NCBI RefSeq assembly: GCF_026314945.1
Contig: NZ_CP111121.1
Span: forward strand, 3,038,001 to 3,102,000
DNA length: 64,000 nucleotides
From: Chryseobacterium fluminis
Lineage (GTDB): Bacteria; Bacteroidota; Bacteroidia; Flavobacteriales; Weeksellaceae
Direction of reading: 5' to 3'
The position numbers and the translations under genes were made by a program. Below, piece after piece: positions 41,774 through 50,587 of the stretch (within the stretch, counting starts at the first letter, position 1; every line of letters starts with the position of its first letter). A model generated the notes under the pieces. The model saw only the letters and a program-made list of their open reading frames with translations. It was not told the origin of the DNA and made no database searches.

Positions 41774-42328
41774 ATGAAAATATTATTAGCCTCTCAGTCT
41801 CCCAGGCGAAAGGAGCTTTTGTCTCAGCTGGGCTTTGAATTTGAAGTCGTAAAAATTGATTGTGAAGAAATTGTTCCCGACCATATAAAGGTAGGTGATT
41901 CCGCGGCTTATCTTTCAGAATTGAAAGCTGCTGCATTCGGAGTGCCTGAGAAAGGAGAAATTTTACTAACTGCAGATACTGTAGTTGCCATTGATAACCA
42001 ATTTCTGGGAAAACCTGATCATGAAGATGAGGCCCGGGAAATGCTGAGACTTTTATCGGGTAAAGTGCATCAGGTATATACGGGAATTACCATTAAAACA
42101 TGTGATAAAAGCATTACTGAAACTGATATGGCAGAGGTAGAATTCGATACGATCACCGATACTGAAATAGATTATTATATCCGGCAGTACCACCCTTTCG
42201 ATAAAGCAGGAAGCTATGGAATCCAGGAATGGCTGGGGATGGCGAAAATAAAGAGAATAAACGGAAGTTTTTATACGATCATGGGACTTCCCACACATTT
42301 GGTATATAAAATCCTGAAAGAAATATAA
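41774..42328 (+). CDS. maf: Maf-family nucleoside triphosphate pyrophosphatase
   Basis: A 184-residue Maf protein: ILLASQSPRRKELLSQLGF (residues 3-21) is the family signature, followed by LTADTVVAIDNQFLGKP and the KAGSYGIQEW loop. Maf enzymes hydrolyse dTTP, UTP or modified nucleotides and guard against their incorporation. The DTVVAI/GSYGIQ combination fits the dTTP/UTP-type. Third gene of the operon, 10 bases after kdsC. Confidence 0.92.
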   Translation: MKILLASQSPRRKELLSQLGFEFEVVKIDCEEIVPDHIKVGDSAAYLSELKAAAFGVPEKGEILLTADTVVAIDNQFLGKPDHEDEAREMLRLLSGKVHQVYTGITIKTCDKSITETDMAEVEFDTITDTEIDYYIRQYHPFDKAGSYGIQEWLGMAKIKRINGSFYTIMGLPTHLVYKILKEI

Positions 42329-42414
42329 ATTTTTCCCATATAAATTTTTATTATTTTTACAAAATCATCAAACTACTGATAATAAAAAGTAGATTAGCGA
42401 GTTATATTGAGTAA

Positions 42415-44994
42415 ATGAAAAAGAATATTATATTCCTCTTAACAGCATGTTTCCTGCTTTCCTGTGTTTCAAAACCCAAGAGACCTGAGCAGCGATCCAA
42501 GTTTATGAAAGGATTTTCCACATATTACAATACTTTGTTTAATGCTAAGGATGCATTGACCACTGAATTTGAAACCCGGGACAAAGCGCATAAAGACAAT
42601 TTTTATGCACCTTATATCCCGATCCTTACCTTTGAAGATCAGCCTTTGGGAAGTGATCTGGGGCAGTCTTCAGCTTTTGCTGAAAATACCTTTAAAATGG
42701 CAGAAGTGAACAAACCTTCCGGGAGAAGTGCTCCGGGAATGCCACCAGCCATGCCGGGAGAAAGCCAGCCTTACAATTCCCAGAATGTATCCGGAAATGA
42801 GACCAGTTCCGATCCTGGACAGCCTACAGGGGCATCGACGCTGGAAATTGCTGAAGCAAAAGCCTTAAAGGCCATTAATAAATATTCGGTGATCAAACAT
42901 GGGGAGGAACAGAATAAAAAGATCTTTGATGCGTATATCATCCTAGCCCAGTCTAGAATTTACCAGAATAAACCGCTTGAAGCTTTAGATGCGCTGAATT
43001 ATGTCTTTACCCATATGAAGGATGATAAAAGACTTCCTCTGGCCAGAATATACCAGGGAGTTTCTTATGCAAAAATTAAAGACTATCACAGGGCTCAGGA
43101 TATTTTTGCTAAGCTTAAAAGTGACGGAACCAGTAAGACTTACGGTAAGCTGCTGAGCATATATACCGCTGAAACATTTCTGGACGCGGGGAAAAAAGAA
43201 GAAGCAGCCAGAGAACTGGATCTCGCATTTGAACTGAATTCCAACCGGAAGCTGAAAAGCAGAATTGCTTATCTGAGAGGCCAGATATTGGAGGGTCTCG
43301 GTCAGAATGAGAAAGCCCGTGAAAGTTTCGCTTCTGCCTATAAATATGCCAATGACTTCGAATTTGAAGTAAAGTCCCAGATCGAGATTGCCAAAACCTT
43401 CAACGGAAAAGGCGACTATAACGGTGCTAAGAATTATCTGGAGGGCATCAGTAAAAAAGGAACCTACGGCTCAAGAAAAAACGAATTTTATTATGCACTG
43501 GGCCTGATGGCCAATAAGGCCGGTAAGAAAGAAGAAGCTCAGCAGTTTTTCAGAAGATCCCTTAAGGAGAATGTTTCTGATCCGCAGGTCCGCGGTTTGT
43601 CATACTACGAGATCGGGAACAGCTATCTTGAAAAAAACGACTATATCGGAGCCGGAAGTTATTATGATTCTGCCCTGGTGGCAATGACCTATGAGCCCTC
43701 AAAAGATCTTCTGAAGGAACAGGCTATCAACATTAAAAAAATCTCCAGAAATTACTATCTGATCAAGAAAAACGACAGTATTCTTTCACTGGCCCGTATG
43801 AGTCCTGAGCAGAAAAATGATTTCTTTACAAAATATATTGCAAAGCTTAAAGCAAAAGAAGAGAAAGACGAGCTGGAAAGAAGACGTGCCGAAAGAAGCA
43901 AAGGTTTTGATACCGGAGATTACAGCCAGAATTCACTTTTCGCCAACGGTCCCAATTCTTTTGCAGAATTTGGCACCACTACCAAAGGATTTTATTTCGC
44001 AAATACGAATACTGTGGCTAAAGGGACATCCAACTTTAAGCAGGTATGGGGAGACCGGGCTTTGGTAGACAACTGGCGTTTTTCCAAGAAAATGACTTCA
44101 CTGGAAGATATGAAAAATGAAGCCCTGGGAGTTACGACAGCCCCTAATCCAAGGCGTTTTGAACCTGCTTTTTATATTGAGCAGATTCCGAATGATGCTT
44201 CAAAGCTGGATCAGCTTAAGAAAGACAGGGATACCGCTTCTCTGGGCCTTGGAATTATGTACCAGAATTATTTCACCAATACTCCCCTGGCGACAAAAAC
44301 GCTGTATGACCTGATCGATGTAAAACCGGAAGAAAAAGTAATGCTGCAGGCTCTGTATGAAATATTTGCAATGAACTATGAAAAAACACCGCAGGCTGCA
44401 GAAAGAGCAAAGCAAATGTTGCTGAAGGATTATCCGTACACCTCATATGCAGAGTTTGCCAGAAATCCTAAGAGCAATACGTTTGTAAAATCTTCTGCTG
44501 AAGTGGAAAATCAATATAAACAGGCATATGCCCTATTCGAATCTGAGAAGTTCCAGGAGAGTAAATCTATACTGGACCAGGCTATCCAGAAATATCCGAA
44601 AGATGCTCTTATTCCGAAATTCTATCTGTTGAATGCCTTCAATTCAGGGAAAATGAGCGGTAAGGAAGTAATGATCCTGCAGCTGGAACAGATCGTTCTG
44701 AATTATGCCAAAACACCGGAAGGTTTAAAAGCTAAGGAAATGCTTAATTACCTGAAAAGCGATCTCAGTTTTCAGGCTACTGACAATAAAGGAAATGTGG
44801 TCTCTCAAAATTCAGTACCCGGGCAACCTGGGGGGCAGCCGCAACAGAATATGATGAATCAGCAGCAGTTTAATGGAAATGTAAATACACAACCTACTAC
44901 CCCATCTTCCGGAAAGCCTCCAAAAATGCCAGGTAATAACGGAATTCAGATGGAAATGAAAAATCCAAATGCAGCCCCTGTAAAAACCCAATAA
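42415..44994 (+). CDS. sprE: Type IX secretion/gliding TPR lipoprotein PorW/SprE
   Basis: An 859-residue lipoprotein: signal peptide ending LLSC with Cys17 as lipid anchor, then FMKGFSTYYNTLFNAKDAL, the typical start of PorW/SprE. Several TPR units follow (about 150-480, for example AYIILAQSRIYQNKPLEALDALNYV) and more in the C-terminal half (about 690-770), with a Pro/Gln/Asn-rich tail. PorW/SprE links the outer-membrane translocon to the PorL-PorM motor complex and is needed for type IX secretion and gliding. The window also has a T9SS substrate (33759-34214), so the pathway is evidently present. A terminator follows at once. Confidence 0.78.
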   Translation: MKKNIIFLLTACFLLSCVSKPKRPEQRSKFMKGFSTYYNTLFNAKDALTTEFETRDKAHKDNFYAPYIPILTFEDQPLGSDLGQSSAFAENTFKMAEVNKPSGRSAPGMPPAMPGESQPYNSQNVSGNETSSDPGQPTGASTLEIAEAKALKAINKYSVIKHGEEQNKKIFDAYIILAQSRIYQNKPLEALDALNYVFTHMKDDKRLPLARIYQGVSYAKIKDYHRAQDIFAKLKSDGTSKTYGKLLSIYTAETFLDAGKKEEAARELDLAFELNSNRKLKSRIAYLRGQILEGLGQNEKARESFASAYKYANDFEFEVKSQIEIAKTFNGKGDYNGAKNYLEGISKKGTYGSRKNEFYYALGLMANKAGKKEEAQQFFRRSLKENVSDPQVRGLSYYEIGNSYLEKNDYIGAGSYYDSALVAMTYEPSKDLLKEQAINIKKISRNYYLIKKNDSILSLARMSPEQKNDFFTKYIAKLKAKEEKDELERRRAERSKGFDTGDYSQNSLFANGPNSFAEFGTTTKGFYFANTNTVAKGTSNFKQVWGDRALVDNWRFSKKMTSLEDMKNEALGVTTAPNPRRFEPAFYIEQIPNDASKLDQLKKDRDTASLGLGIMYQNYFTNTPLATKTLYDLIDVKPEEKVMLQALYEIFAMNYEKTPQAAERAKQMLLKDYPYTSYAEFARNPKSNTFVKSSAEVENQYKQAYALFESEKFQESKSILDQAIQKYPKDALIPKFYLLNAFNSGKMSGKEVMILQLEQIVLNYAKTPEGLKAKEMLNYLKSDLSFQATDNKGNVVSQNSVPGQPGGQPQQNMMNQQQFNGNVNTQPTTPSSGKPPKMPGNNGIQMEMKNPNAAPVKTQ

Positions 44995-45022
44995 AAAAAG
45001 CGAAGAATTGTCTTCGCTTTTT
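44995..45022. terminator. Bidirectional terminator between sprE and tsaB
   Basis: Perfect 12-base arms (AAAAAGCGAAGA at 44995-45006 and complement at 45011-45022), loop ATTG, between convergent genes. Confidence 0.9.
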
Positions 45023-45040
45023 AGGTAATTTATCACTGCA

Positions 45041-45727
45041 TCAGATAGAATCGGATGATTTCTTTTTCTTTACTCCATGGAAATCCTTCAGATAGAACGG
45101 TTCGAAATAGGCGATATCTTCAAAGTCGTTATTTTCTATTTTCTCCAAAGTTCTCTTTATTAAATATTGTGCAGAAGGATAAATTGATTCCTGATAGTCT
45201 GCATCCGGCAGCTGTAGAATCTCTTTTGCTTTTACCGCACCATCGCCCACGAATACAATTTTTTTATCATGATATTCAGCAAAGGACGTTTCATCTAAAA
45301 TCTTGGCTTCCGTCTGAGAAATCTCTGTACCCGAAATGCCGTCATATACAGCCGTATACACCTCCATTCTCCTCGCATCGATCAATGGGATAATATAGTC
45401 ATACTTTTTATCTAAAAACGGCTCTATCATGCTTTCGAGAGAATTGATTGCAATAAGAGGAATCTTTAATCCATAACAAAATCCCTTGGCAGAAGCTGCA
45501 CCAATCCTCAAACCGGTATAGGAACCCGGTCCTTTCCCCAGAGAAACAGCCTCAATATCTTTCATTGAGATCCCCGCCCCTTCCAGTGCCCATTCTACAA
45601 ACGTGTGAAGGTTTTCTGACTGTTTATAGTTTTCCGAGACTTCTTCTGTGAGGCACAGCAGTTTTTCATCATCGGAAATAGCCACTGAGCAGTTCTTTGA
45701 AGAAGTTTCGATATATAAAATTTTCAT
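45041..45727 (-). CDS. tsaB: tRNA threonylcarbamoyladenosine biosynthesis protein TsaB
   Basis: A 228-residue ASKHA-fold protein with ILYIETSSKNCSVAIS (residues 3-18), SLGKGPGSYTGLRIGAASAKGF (about 62-83) and SLESMIEPFL. TsaB dimerises with TsaD and, with TsaE, transfers the threonylcarbamoyl group to A37 of ANN-decoding tRNAs. Length and motifs are normal. The Lys-rich end (KKKKSSDSI) is a minor peculiarity. Confidence 0.93.
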   Translation of the reverse strand: MKILYIETSSKNCSVAISDDEKLLCLTEEVSENYKQSENLHTFVEWALEGAGISMKDIEAVSLGKGPGSYTGLRIGAASAKGFCYGLKIPLIAINSLESMIEPFLDKKYDYIIPLIDARRMEVYTAVYDGISGTEISQTEAKILDETSFAEYHDKKIVFVGDGAVKAKEILQLPDADYQESIYPSAQYLIKRTLEKIENNDFEDIAYFEPFYLKDFHGVKKKKSSDSI

Positions 45728-45802
45728 TTTTTTATTTTAAGATTTTAAATTTACTAAAGCAGAACGCTTTGATTCTTTCTGCAAATTTAATTCTTTCTGA
45801 AA

Positions 45803-46552
45803 TTACTTTCTGTAAATGGTTCTCGGTTCTGCCTGGGCAGCCGGATAAATGGTCATATCTGAAACACAAACATGTTTAGGCGCGTTGACACAGTACGCAA
45901 TCGAATCTGCAATATCTTCTGCTGTTAAGGGTTGATATCCCGCATAAACCGTGGCCGCCCTCTCTGCGTCTCCTTTGAACCTTACTAAAGAGAAATCTGT
46001 TTCTACAGCACCGGGCTGAATGTTCGTCACCCTGATCCCAAATTCCGTCAGCTCAAGTCTCATTCCTTCGGAAATCACATCAACTGCTTTTTTAGTCGAA
46101 CAATAAACAACACCATTGACATAAGTCTGCCGTGCTGCGACTGAACTAATGTTTACGATATGACCTGAATTTCTCTCTTTCATTGCAGGAATAATGGTTT
46201 TAGAAACATAGAGCAGTCCCTTCACATTTCCGTCGATCATCATATCCCAATCCTCTGTATTTCCATCAGAAAGAGGCTGCAGGCCATGTGCATTTCCTGC
46301 ATTATTGATCAGGACATCAATATTCTTCCAACTCTCCGGCAAAGATTGAATGGCAGATTCCACTTCCTTTAAATTTCTGACATCGAATTTTAAACTAAAA
46401 ACATCGGTAATTTGAGACAACTCTTTATTCAAAGCTTCCAATACTTCATTTCTTCTGCCACAGATAATAATCCTGTTCCCTTGTTTTGCAAAGAGTTCTG
46501 CCGTTGATCTTCCTATTCCGGAAGTTGCACCGGTAATTAATATAGTCTTCAT
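45803..46552 (-). CDS. Short-chain dehydrogenase/reductase (YdfG-like)
   Basis: A 249-residue classical SDR: cofactor motif TGATSGIG (residues 7-14), GRR loop at about 32-34 favouring NADP(H), NNAG, catalytic Ser in NISSVAA, and catalytic YCSTK (Tyr-x-x-x-Lys, about 152-156). Closest in feel to YdfG-type 3-hydroxy acid/serine dehydrogenases. Substrate not determinable. The C-terminal segment NAPKHVCVSDMTIYPAAQ is typical for this subgroup. Confidence 0.9.
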   Translation of the reverse strand: MKTILITGATSGIGRSTAELFAKQGNRIIICGRRNEVLEALNKELSQITDVFSLKFDVRNLKEVESAIQSLPESWKNIDVLINNAGNAHGLQPLSDGNTEDWDMMIDGNVKGLLYVSKTIIPAMKERNSGHIVNISSVAARQTYVNGVVYCSTKKAVDVISEGMRLELTEFGIRVTNIQPGAVETDFSLVRFKGDAERAATVYAGYQPLTAEDIADSIAYCVNAPKHVCVSDMTIYPAAQAEPRTIYRK

Positions 46553-46705
46553 AATTGTATAACTTTTTTGATATTTCGTATTTGTTTATTTATTGTCATA
46601 TCTGAAATTCAACCTTGATATCAGCAGGACATTGATCAACTACAGCAAACGGATATTGATACGATGTGATGTATATCCATTAGTTTTATTGGCTATCGTA
46701 AATCA

Positions 46706-46747
46706 ATAGTTTTAGATGGAGCAGGGTAGGGGCAATCCTAAAACTAT
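46706..46747. repeat. Intergenic inverted repeat
   Basis: ATAGTTTTAG at 46706-46715 and its complement at 46738-46747, 22 bases apart, in the gap between yraN and the SDR gene. It could be a weak stem-loop or a protein site; no T run follows. Confidence 0.35.
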
Positions 46748-46826
46748 AATTATAGATGAAACGACAATGCTGTAAATGATTTAGTAATATATTACGTTCT
46801 TATTATATGTCAGAGTACAGATTCCG

Positions 46827-47198
46827 TTAGTTAGCATCAAAAGACTTAAAAGCATCGATCATATGTTCCACAGATAAAATTCCTTTCTCATCCGGCAGGA
46901 CCGATATGATATCGAATCGCGCTTCCTGATTTTTTTTGAATTCTTCCAGATAATGATTGGCAGCATTAACAATGGACCGTATTTTAGTTTTTGTTACGGC
47001 TTCATGAGGCATGATAAAAGTATCGGTAGAACGTGCTTTTACTTCCACAATAACGATCATCTGATCTTTTTCAGCTATAATATCAATCTCAGCTTTTTGA
47101 AAACGAAAATTTCTGCACAGAATTCTATAGCCATTTTTCACTAAAAATTCTACCGCAATATCTTCTGCTAATTTACCAAAGTCATTGTGATTTGCCAT
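46827..47198 (-). CDS. yraN: YraN family (UPF0102) nuclease-fold protein
   Basis: A 123-residue protein with a restriction-endonuclease-like fold: GKLAEDIAVEFLVKNGYRIL, then the PD-(D/E)XK-like core AEIDIIAEKDQMIVIVEVKAR (residues about 35-55). Possible link to recombination or DNA uptake; function is not settled. I choose the start at 47198 (MANHNDFGKLAED), the usual family beginning; an in-frame ATG at 47231 would add eleven untypical residues and overlap the divergent promoter region. Confidence 0.88.
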   Translation of the reverse strand: MANHNDFGKLAEDIAVEFLVKNGYRILCRNFRFQKAEIDIIAEKDQMIVIVEVKARSTDTFIMPHEAVTKTKIRSIVNAANHYLEEFKKNQEARFDIISVLPDEKGILSVEHMIDAFKSFDAN

Positions 47199-47208
47199 AA
47201 TAAATTTA

Positions 47209-47216
47209 TATTTTTG
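47209..47216 (+). promoter_or_regulatory. -7-like element of the PQQ-propeller gene
   Basis: TATTTTTG (TAnnTTTG) 19 bases before the start at 47236, with TTG at 47185-47187 (21-base spacer). Confidence 0.45.
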
Positions 47217-47235
47217 CCATACTTTTTTCAAACCT

Positions 47236-48351
47236 ATGAAATTTAATTTACTTTTCTATTTTTTTGCATTAGTATGTTCAATGAGTTGTTCTTCATCTGA
47301 GGATATTAATGAAACTCCAGCAGATATTAAGACAAAAAATATAATGTTCATTGGTGCGATTAATCAATATTATGCTTTTGATTCAGGAAGTGGTCACTTA
47401 AAGTGGTCTTTTTCAGTTGCTAACGGAAGTTTTACATACAGTACCGCTTTTTATTATAATAATGTAATATATGTTGGTTGTACTGATAGCTATTTATACG
47501 CTTTAGATGCTAATAATGGAAGTTTATTATGGAAATTCAAAACAAATCAAGCAATCGAATCAAGCGTGTATGTTTCCAATAATACTGTTTTCTTTGGTAG
47601 TGATGATGATAATTTCTATGCACTGGATGCTACAACAGGAGATTTAAAATGGAAGTATACTACTGGTTTTAATGTAAGTTCTAGTCCTATTGTATCCGGA
47701 GAAATAGTATATTTTGGTAGTGATGATGGCTACCTCTACGCCTTAGATCAAAGTAATGGAACTCTGAAATGGAAATATTATGCTGGAAATATTTTTAATT
47801 CTTCTTCGCCTTCGATAATTCAAAATAACCTGTACATCGGAAATAGAAATGGTAATATTTACAATATTAATAAAGTTACAGGCGGATTAAATTGGAAAGT
47901 ACAACTTGGAAGTTCTCTTGAATCTTCTTCTCCTACAATTTTGGATGGATATTTATATACTACTGATGAAAATTCTCTGTATAAAGTAGATGCTTCTACA
48001 GGAAATATCATTTGGCAATCCTACAACGCAGGTGGTTATTCCAGCAGTCCTTTTGTAAATGAAAACTATATTTCTGTAAATTCCAGCTCAGGTAGTCTTC
48101 TTGTCATTGATAAACAAACAGGAAGTATAAAGTGGCAAAAAACCATATATTCCAATAGTGCAGAAGCTGTCACTACTAAATCCACTGTTTTCATTGGTGG
48201 TGGAGGTTCAAATTTTATATATGCTTTTTCCGAGAACGACGGTACGCAAATATGGAAATACCCAATAAATTCAGTTGTTACTTCAGCTCCCGTAATAATC
48301 AATAACGATGGAAAATTAGTTTATCCAAGCAAGTCTGGCGGGAGAGATTAA
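47236..48351 (+). CDS. PQQ-like beta-propeller lipoprotein
   Basis: A 371-residue protein with a lipoprotein signal (lipobox MSC, Cys18) and about seven propeller blades, each with a YALDxxxGxxxWKY-type motif (for example YFGSDDGYLYALDQSNGTLKWKYYAG). This is the PQQ-binding-like repeat also found in BamB; no quinone-binding residues are certain, so it is more probably a structural or binding propeller on the outer membrane. Codon use is AT-richer than in the neighbours, hinting at later acquisition. It ends 6 bases from the convergent LD-carboxypeptidase gene with no clear terminator between. Confidence 0.82.
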   Translation: MKFNLLFYFFALVCSMSCSSSEDINETPADIKTKNIMFIGAINQYYAFDSGSGHLKWSFSVANGSFTYSTAFYYNNVIYVGCTDSYLYALDANNGSLLWKFKTNQAIESSVYVSNNTVFFGSDDDNFYALDATTGDLKWKYTTGFNVSSSPIVSGEIVYFGSDDGYLYALDQSNGTLKWKYYAGNIFNSSSPSIIQNNLYIGNRNGNIYNINKVTGGLNWKVQLGSSLESSSPTILDGYLYTTDENSLYKVDASTGNIIWQSYNAGGYSSSPFVNENYISVNSSSGSLLVIDKQTGSIKWQKTIYSNSAEAVTTKSTVFIGGGGSNFIYAFSENDGTQIWKYPINSVVTSAPVIINNDGKLVYPSKSGGRD

Positions 48352-48357
48352 ACATTT

Positions 48358-49287
48358 CTAAAACTCAATCTTAACCTTATTCTTAGCCTGTAATTTCACA
48401 TTCCCACCGATAATCAAAGGGCGGTTATCTTTGATATGCCCATTTGGAAATCCGAATACAGCCGCGAAATTGTACTTTGAAATTTTGTCTGCAATTAATT
48501 TATAAGCAAACGGATCAAAGCTTTCATGGTATTCGTCATTTTCTTTTTCATCGCCCATATTGGTCATTCCACCAACGATTAATCCTGAAATTTTATCGAA
48601 CACTCCAGCCAGTTCCAGGCTCATGATCATTCGGTCCAAAGGATAAAAGTTTTCACCCACATCTTCAATGAACAAAATTTTATCTTTGAATTCGAAGGAG
48701 TATTTGGTTCCCATCAGGGCATATATAAGGGCTAAATTCCCTCCGACGAGTTCTCCTTCAATATTCCCTTCTTTATTTAATTCATGCGACATAAGGTTGT
48801 ATTCCGGCATTTTGCCCTGCAGGGCATCAAAAATAAGCTCATACGTCTCGTCTGTTACTCCGGAAATGGGTGTTTTAACGGTTTGCCCGTGAATTGAAGC
48901 AAATCCGTTCTTCAGTAAATAACTTTGGATTACCGTATTATCCGAGTATCCGATATACCATTTAGGATTCTCTGCAAAACTGTTTAAATTAATATGTTCT
49001 ATCAGATGCTGACATCCATATCCGCCTCTGGAAGCCCACACCGCGGAGATTTCCTTATCGTTAAAAGCCCAGTTGATGTCTTCTGTTCTTTCCTGCTCAG
49101 TTCCTGCATAATTGTAGCCGTTCGAAAATCTGGAATAAAGGTTTTTTCCTAAAACAGGCTCGAAACCTTTACTTTTAATAAGTTGAATTCCGCCTTCCAG
49201 CTCGGAAGATTCTACTGCTCCGGCGGGGGAAATAACAGCGATTTTTGCGCCTTTCTTAAGAGACTTGGGAAAGATTATCTTTTTCAT
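48358..49287 (-). CDS. S66 family LD-carboxypeptidase
   Basis: A 309-residue serine peptidase of the LdcA/MccF family: VISPAGAVESSELE near the N terminus, VWASRGGYGCQHLIEHIN (about 80-97), the nucleophile Ser in WYIGYSDNTVI (about 112-122), a Glu in FIEDVGENFY and a C-terminal His in FGFPNGHIKDNRPL completing the triad. LdcA removes terminal D-Ala from murein tetrapeptides during recycling; MccF-type relatives cleave microcin C. The former is the simpler assumption. The start overlaps the end of the LysE gene by 4 bases. Confidence 0.9.
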   Translation of the reverse strand: MKKIIFPKSLKKGAKIAVISPAGAVESSELEGGIQLIKSKGFEPVLGKNLYSRFSNGYNYAGTEQERTEDINWAFNDKEISAVWASRGGYGCQHLIEHINLNSFAENPKWYIGYSDNTVIQSYLLKNGFASIHGQTVKTPISGVTDETYELIFDALQGKMPEYNLMSHELNKEGNIEGELVGGNLALIYALMGTKYSFEFKDKILFIEDVGENFYPLDRMIMSLELAGVFDKISGLIVGGMTNMGDEKENDEYHESFDPFAYKLIADKISKYNFAAVFGFPNGHIKDNRPLIIGGNVKLQAKNKVKIEF

Positions 49288-49970
49288 TTTGTTTCTTGGT
49301 ATTTAACTTCTTTTTTTTCAGCTTCTTCCAACCGTTTATCAAACTGATTGAATTTTTTGAAGCTTTGTAAAAAGATAAAAAAACTGAAGACAATAAGTAT
49401 GCCTCCGACTATTCTTCTTATTTTATTGGCTAAGGTCTGAGTGAGTTTATCATGGAATTGTTTGGCCAGAAATATCTTAGCCAGATCAATACACAGGTAA
49501 GTGGCAATCACAATTCCGATATAGAGTATAAAACTGCCGGTATCCGGATACTGATTTCTTACGGAAATTACCGTAACCAGCCAGAAAAGAATCACCCCGA
49601 CATTCAGAAGATTAAAGAAAAAACCATTCATAAAGGTTTTAAAATAGTTTTGACTGATGATTTTATCTTCACCCGGCATATGCATTTTGGTCTTAGTAAC
49701 CATCATCACAATTCCGTAAACCAGGATGAGAATAGAGGTAATTCTGTAAAAACCGGGATGTTTGTCAATTAATGTTACAATATCTGCGCTCGCATAGTAG
49801 GCAGCCAGAATGCAGAGGAGATCTGCGGAAATAACTCCAATGTCCAATGCTAAAGCATGCTTCGGGCCCCTGGAAAAGCTGGTTTCAATAAGCAGAAAAA
49901 AAATAGGTCCTATAAAAACCAGGCTCAGCATAAATCCTAATACGATAGCAGATAATATAAGTTCAAACAT
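49284..49970 (-). CDS. LysE family amino-acid exporter
   Basis: A 228-residue inner-membrane protein with six hydrophobic segments, beginning LILSAIVLGFMLSLVFIGPIFFLLIETSFSRGPKHALALDIGV, which carries the LysE/RhtB signature (Gly-Pro in the first helix, then the Arg-Gly loop). Likely exports amino acids or derivatives. The C terminus is a charged cytoplasmic tail. It is coupled to the LD-carboxypeptidase gene by a 4-base overlap. Confidence 0.86.
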   Translation of the reverse strand: MFELILSAIVLGFMLSLVFIGPIFFLLIETSFSRGPKHALALDIGVISADLLCILAAYYASADIVTLIDKHPGFYRITSILILVYGIVMMVTKTKMHMPGEDKIISQNYFKTFMNGFFFNLLNVGVILFWLVTVISVRNQYPDTGSFILYIGIVIATYLCIDLAKIFLAKQFHDKLTQTLANKIRRIVGGILIVFSFFIFLQSFKKFNQFDKRLEEAEKKEVKYQETK

Positions 49971-50071
49971 TCAGTAGTATTTTAAATGAAAAACAAGTTT
50001 CATCCCGTTTATACAAATTTATACTTTATGATTTAATAAATCAACAATCCGGAAATGCAATTGCTTTCAGC

Positions 50072-50584
50072 TTATCGGTTCATGCAGTTTTCGTTGTACG
50101 TAAATTCAAAATCTTTTCTGATTTTCATTCCCAGTATTCCTCTTTCAAAAGTATACGTTATTTGGTTTTTAAATAGCATTCTTTTATAATCTATAAAAAA
50201 ACTCCGGGTCATATACGAATACTCATAGGCATTGCCATTGAGGTAGATGTAGGTGGTTTTTCCTTTCTGATGGCTGTGCTTACTCCCGACTTCGGCCATC
50301 ATATTTCTGAAGCAGTAGGTTTCCCTGACCGGATTCATACCCGTAAGGTAATTGATCAGAAAAAATGAATTGACTATCATTGGAAAGGTGACCCCGTAGA
50401 AATATTTCTTTCCTAACGGCCCTGTCTTCAGAATTTTTTTCCTGATCAGAACAGAACATACCATGATCAGAATGAAGATGATGGCTACAAATAAATAAAA
50501 ACTGATAACAGTATTAAAAACTACTGTTACCAACAGGGCCACATTGAGCAAACTAAAAACGATATATTTATCGGTTTCCGTCAT
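50072..50584 (-). CDS. Membrane hypothetical protein
   Basis: A 170-residue protein with about three hydrophobic segments in the first half (VFSLLNVALLVTVVFNTVISFYLFVAIIFILIMVCSVLI, then YGVTFPMIVNSFFLINYLTG) and a soluble C-terminal half with GKTTYIYLNGNAYEYSYMTRSFF. No family recognised. It begins 3 bases after rnr, so it is probably cotranscribed with it. Confidence 0.65.
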   Translation of the reverse strand: MTETDKYIVFSLLNVALLVTVVFNTVISFYLFVAIIFILIMVCSVLIRKKILKTGPLGKKYFYGVTFPMIVNSFFLINYLTGMNPVRETYCFRNMMAEVGSKHSHQKGKTTYIYLNGNAYEYSYMTRSFFIDYKRMLFKNQITYTFERGILGMKIRKDFEFTYNENCMNR

Positions 50585-50587
50585 GAA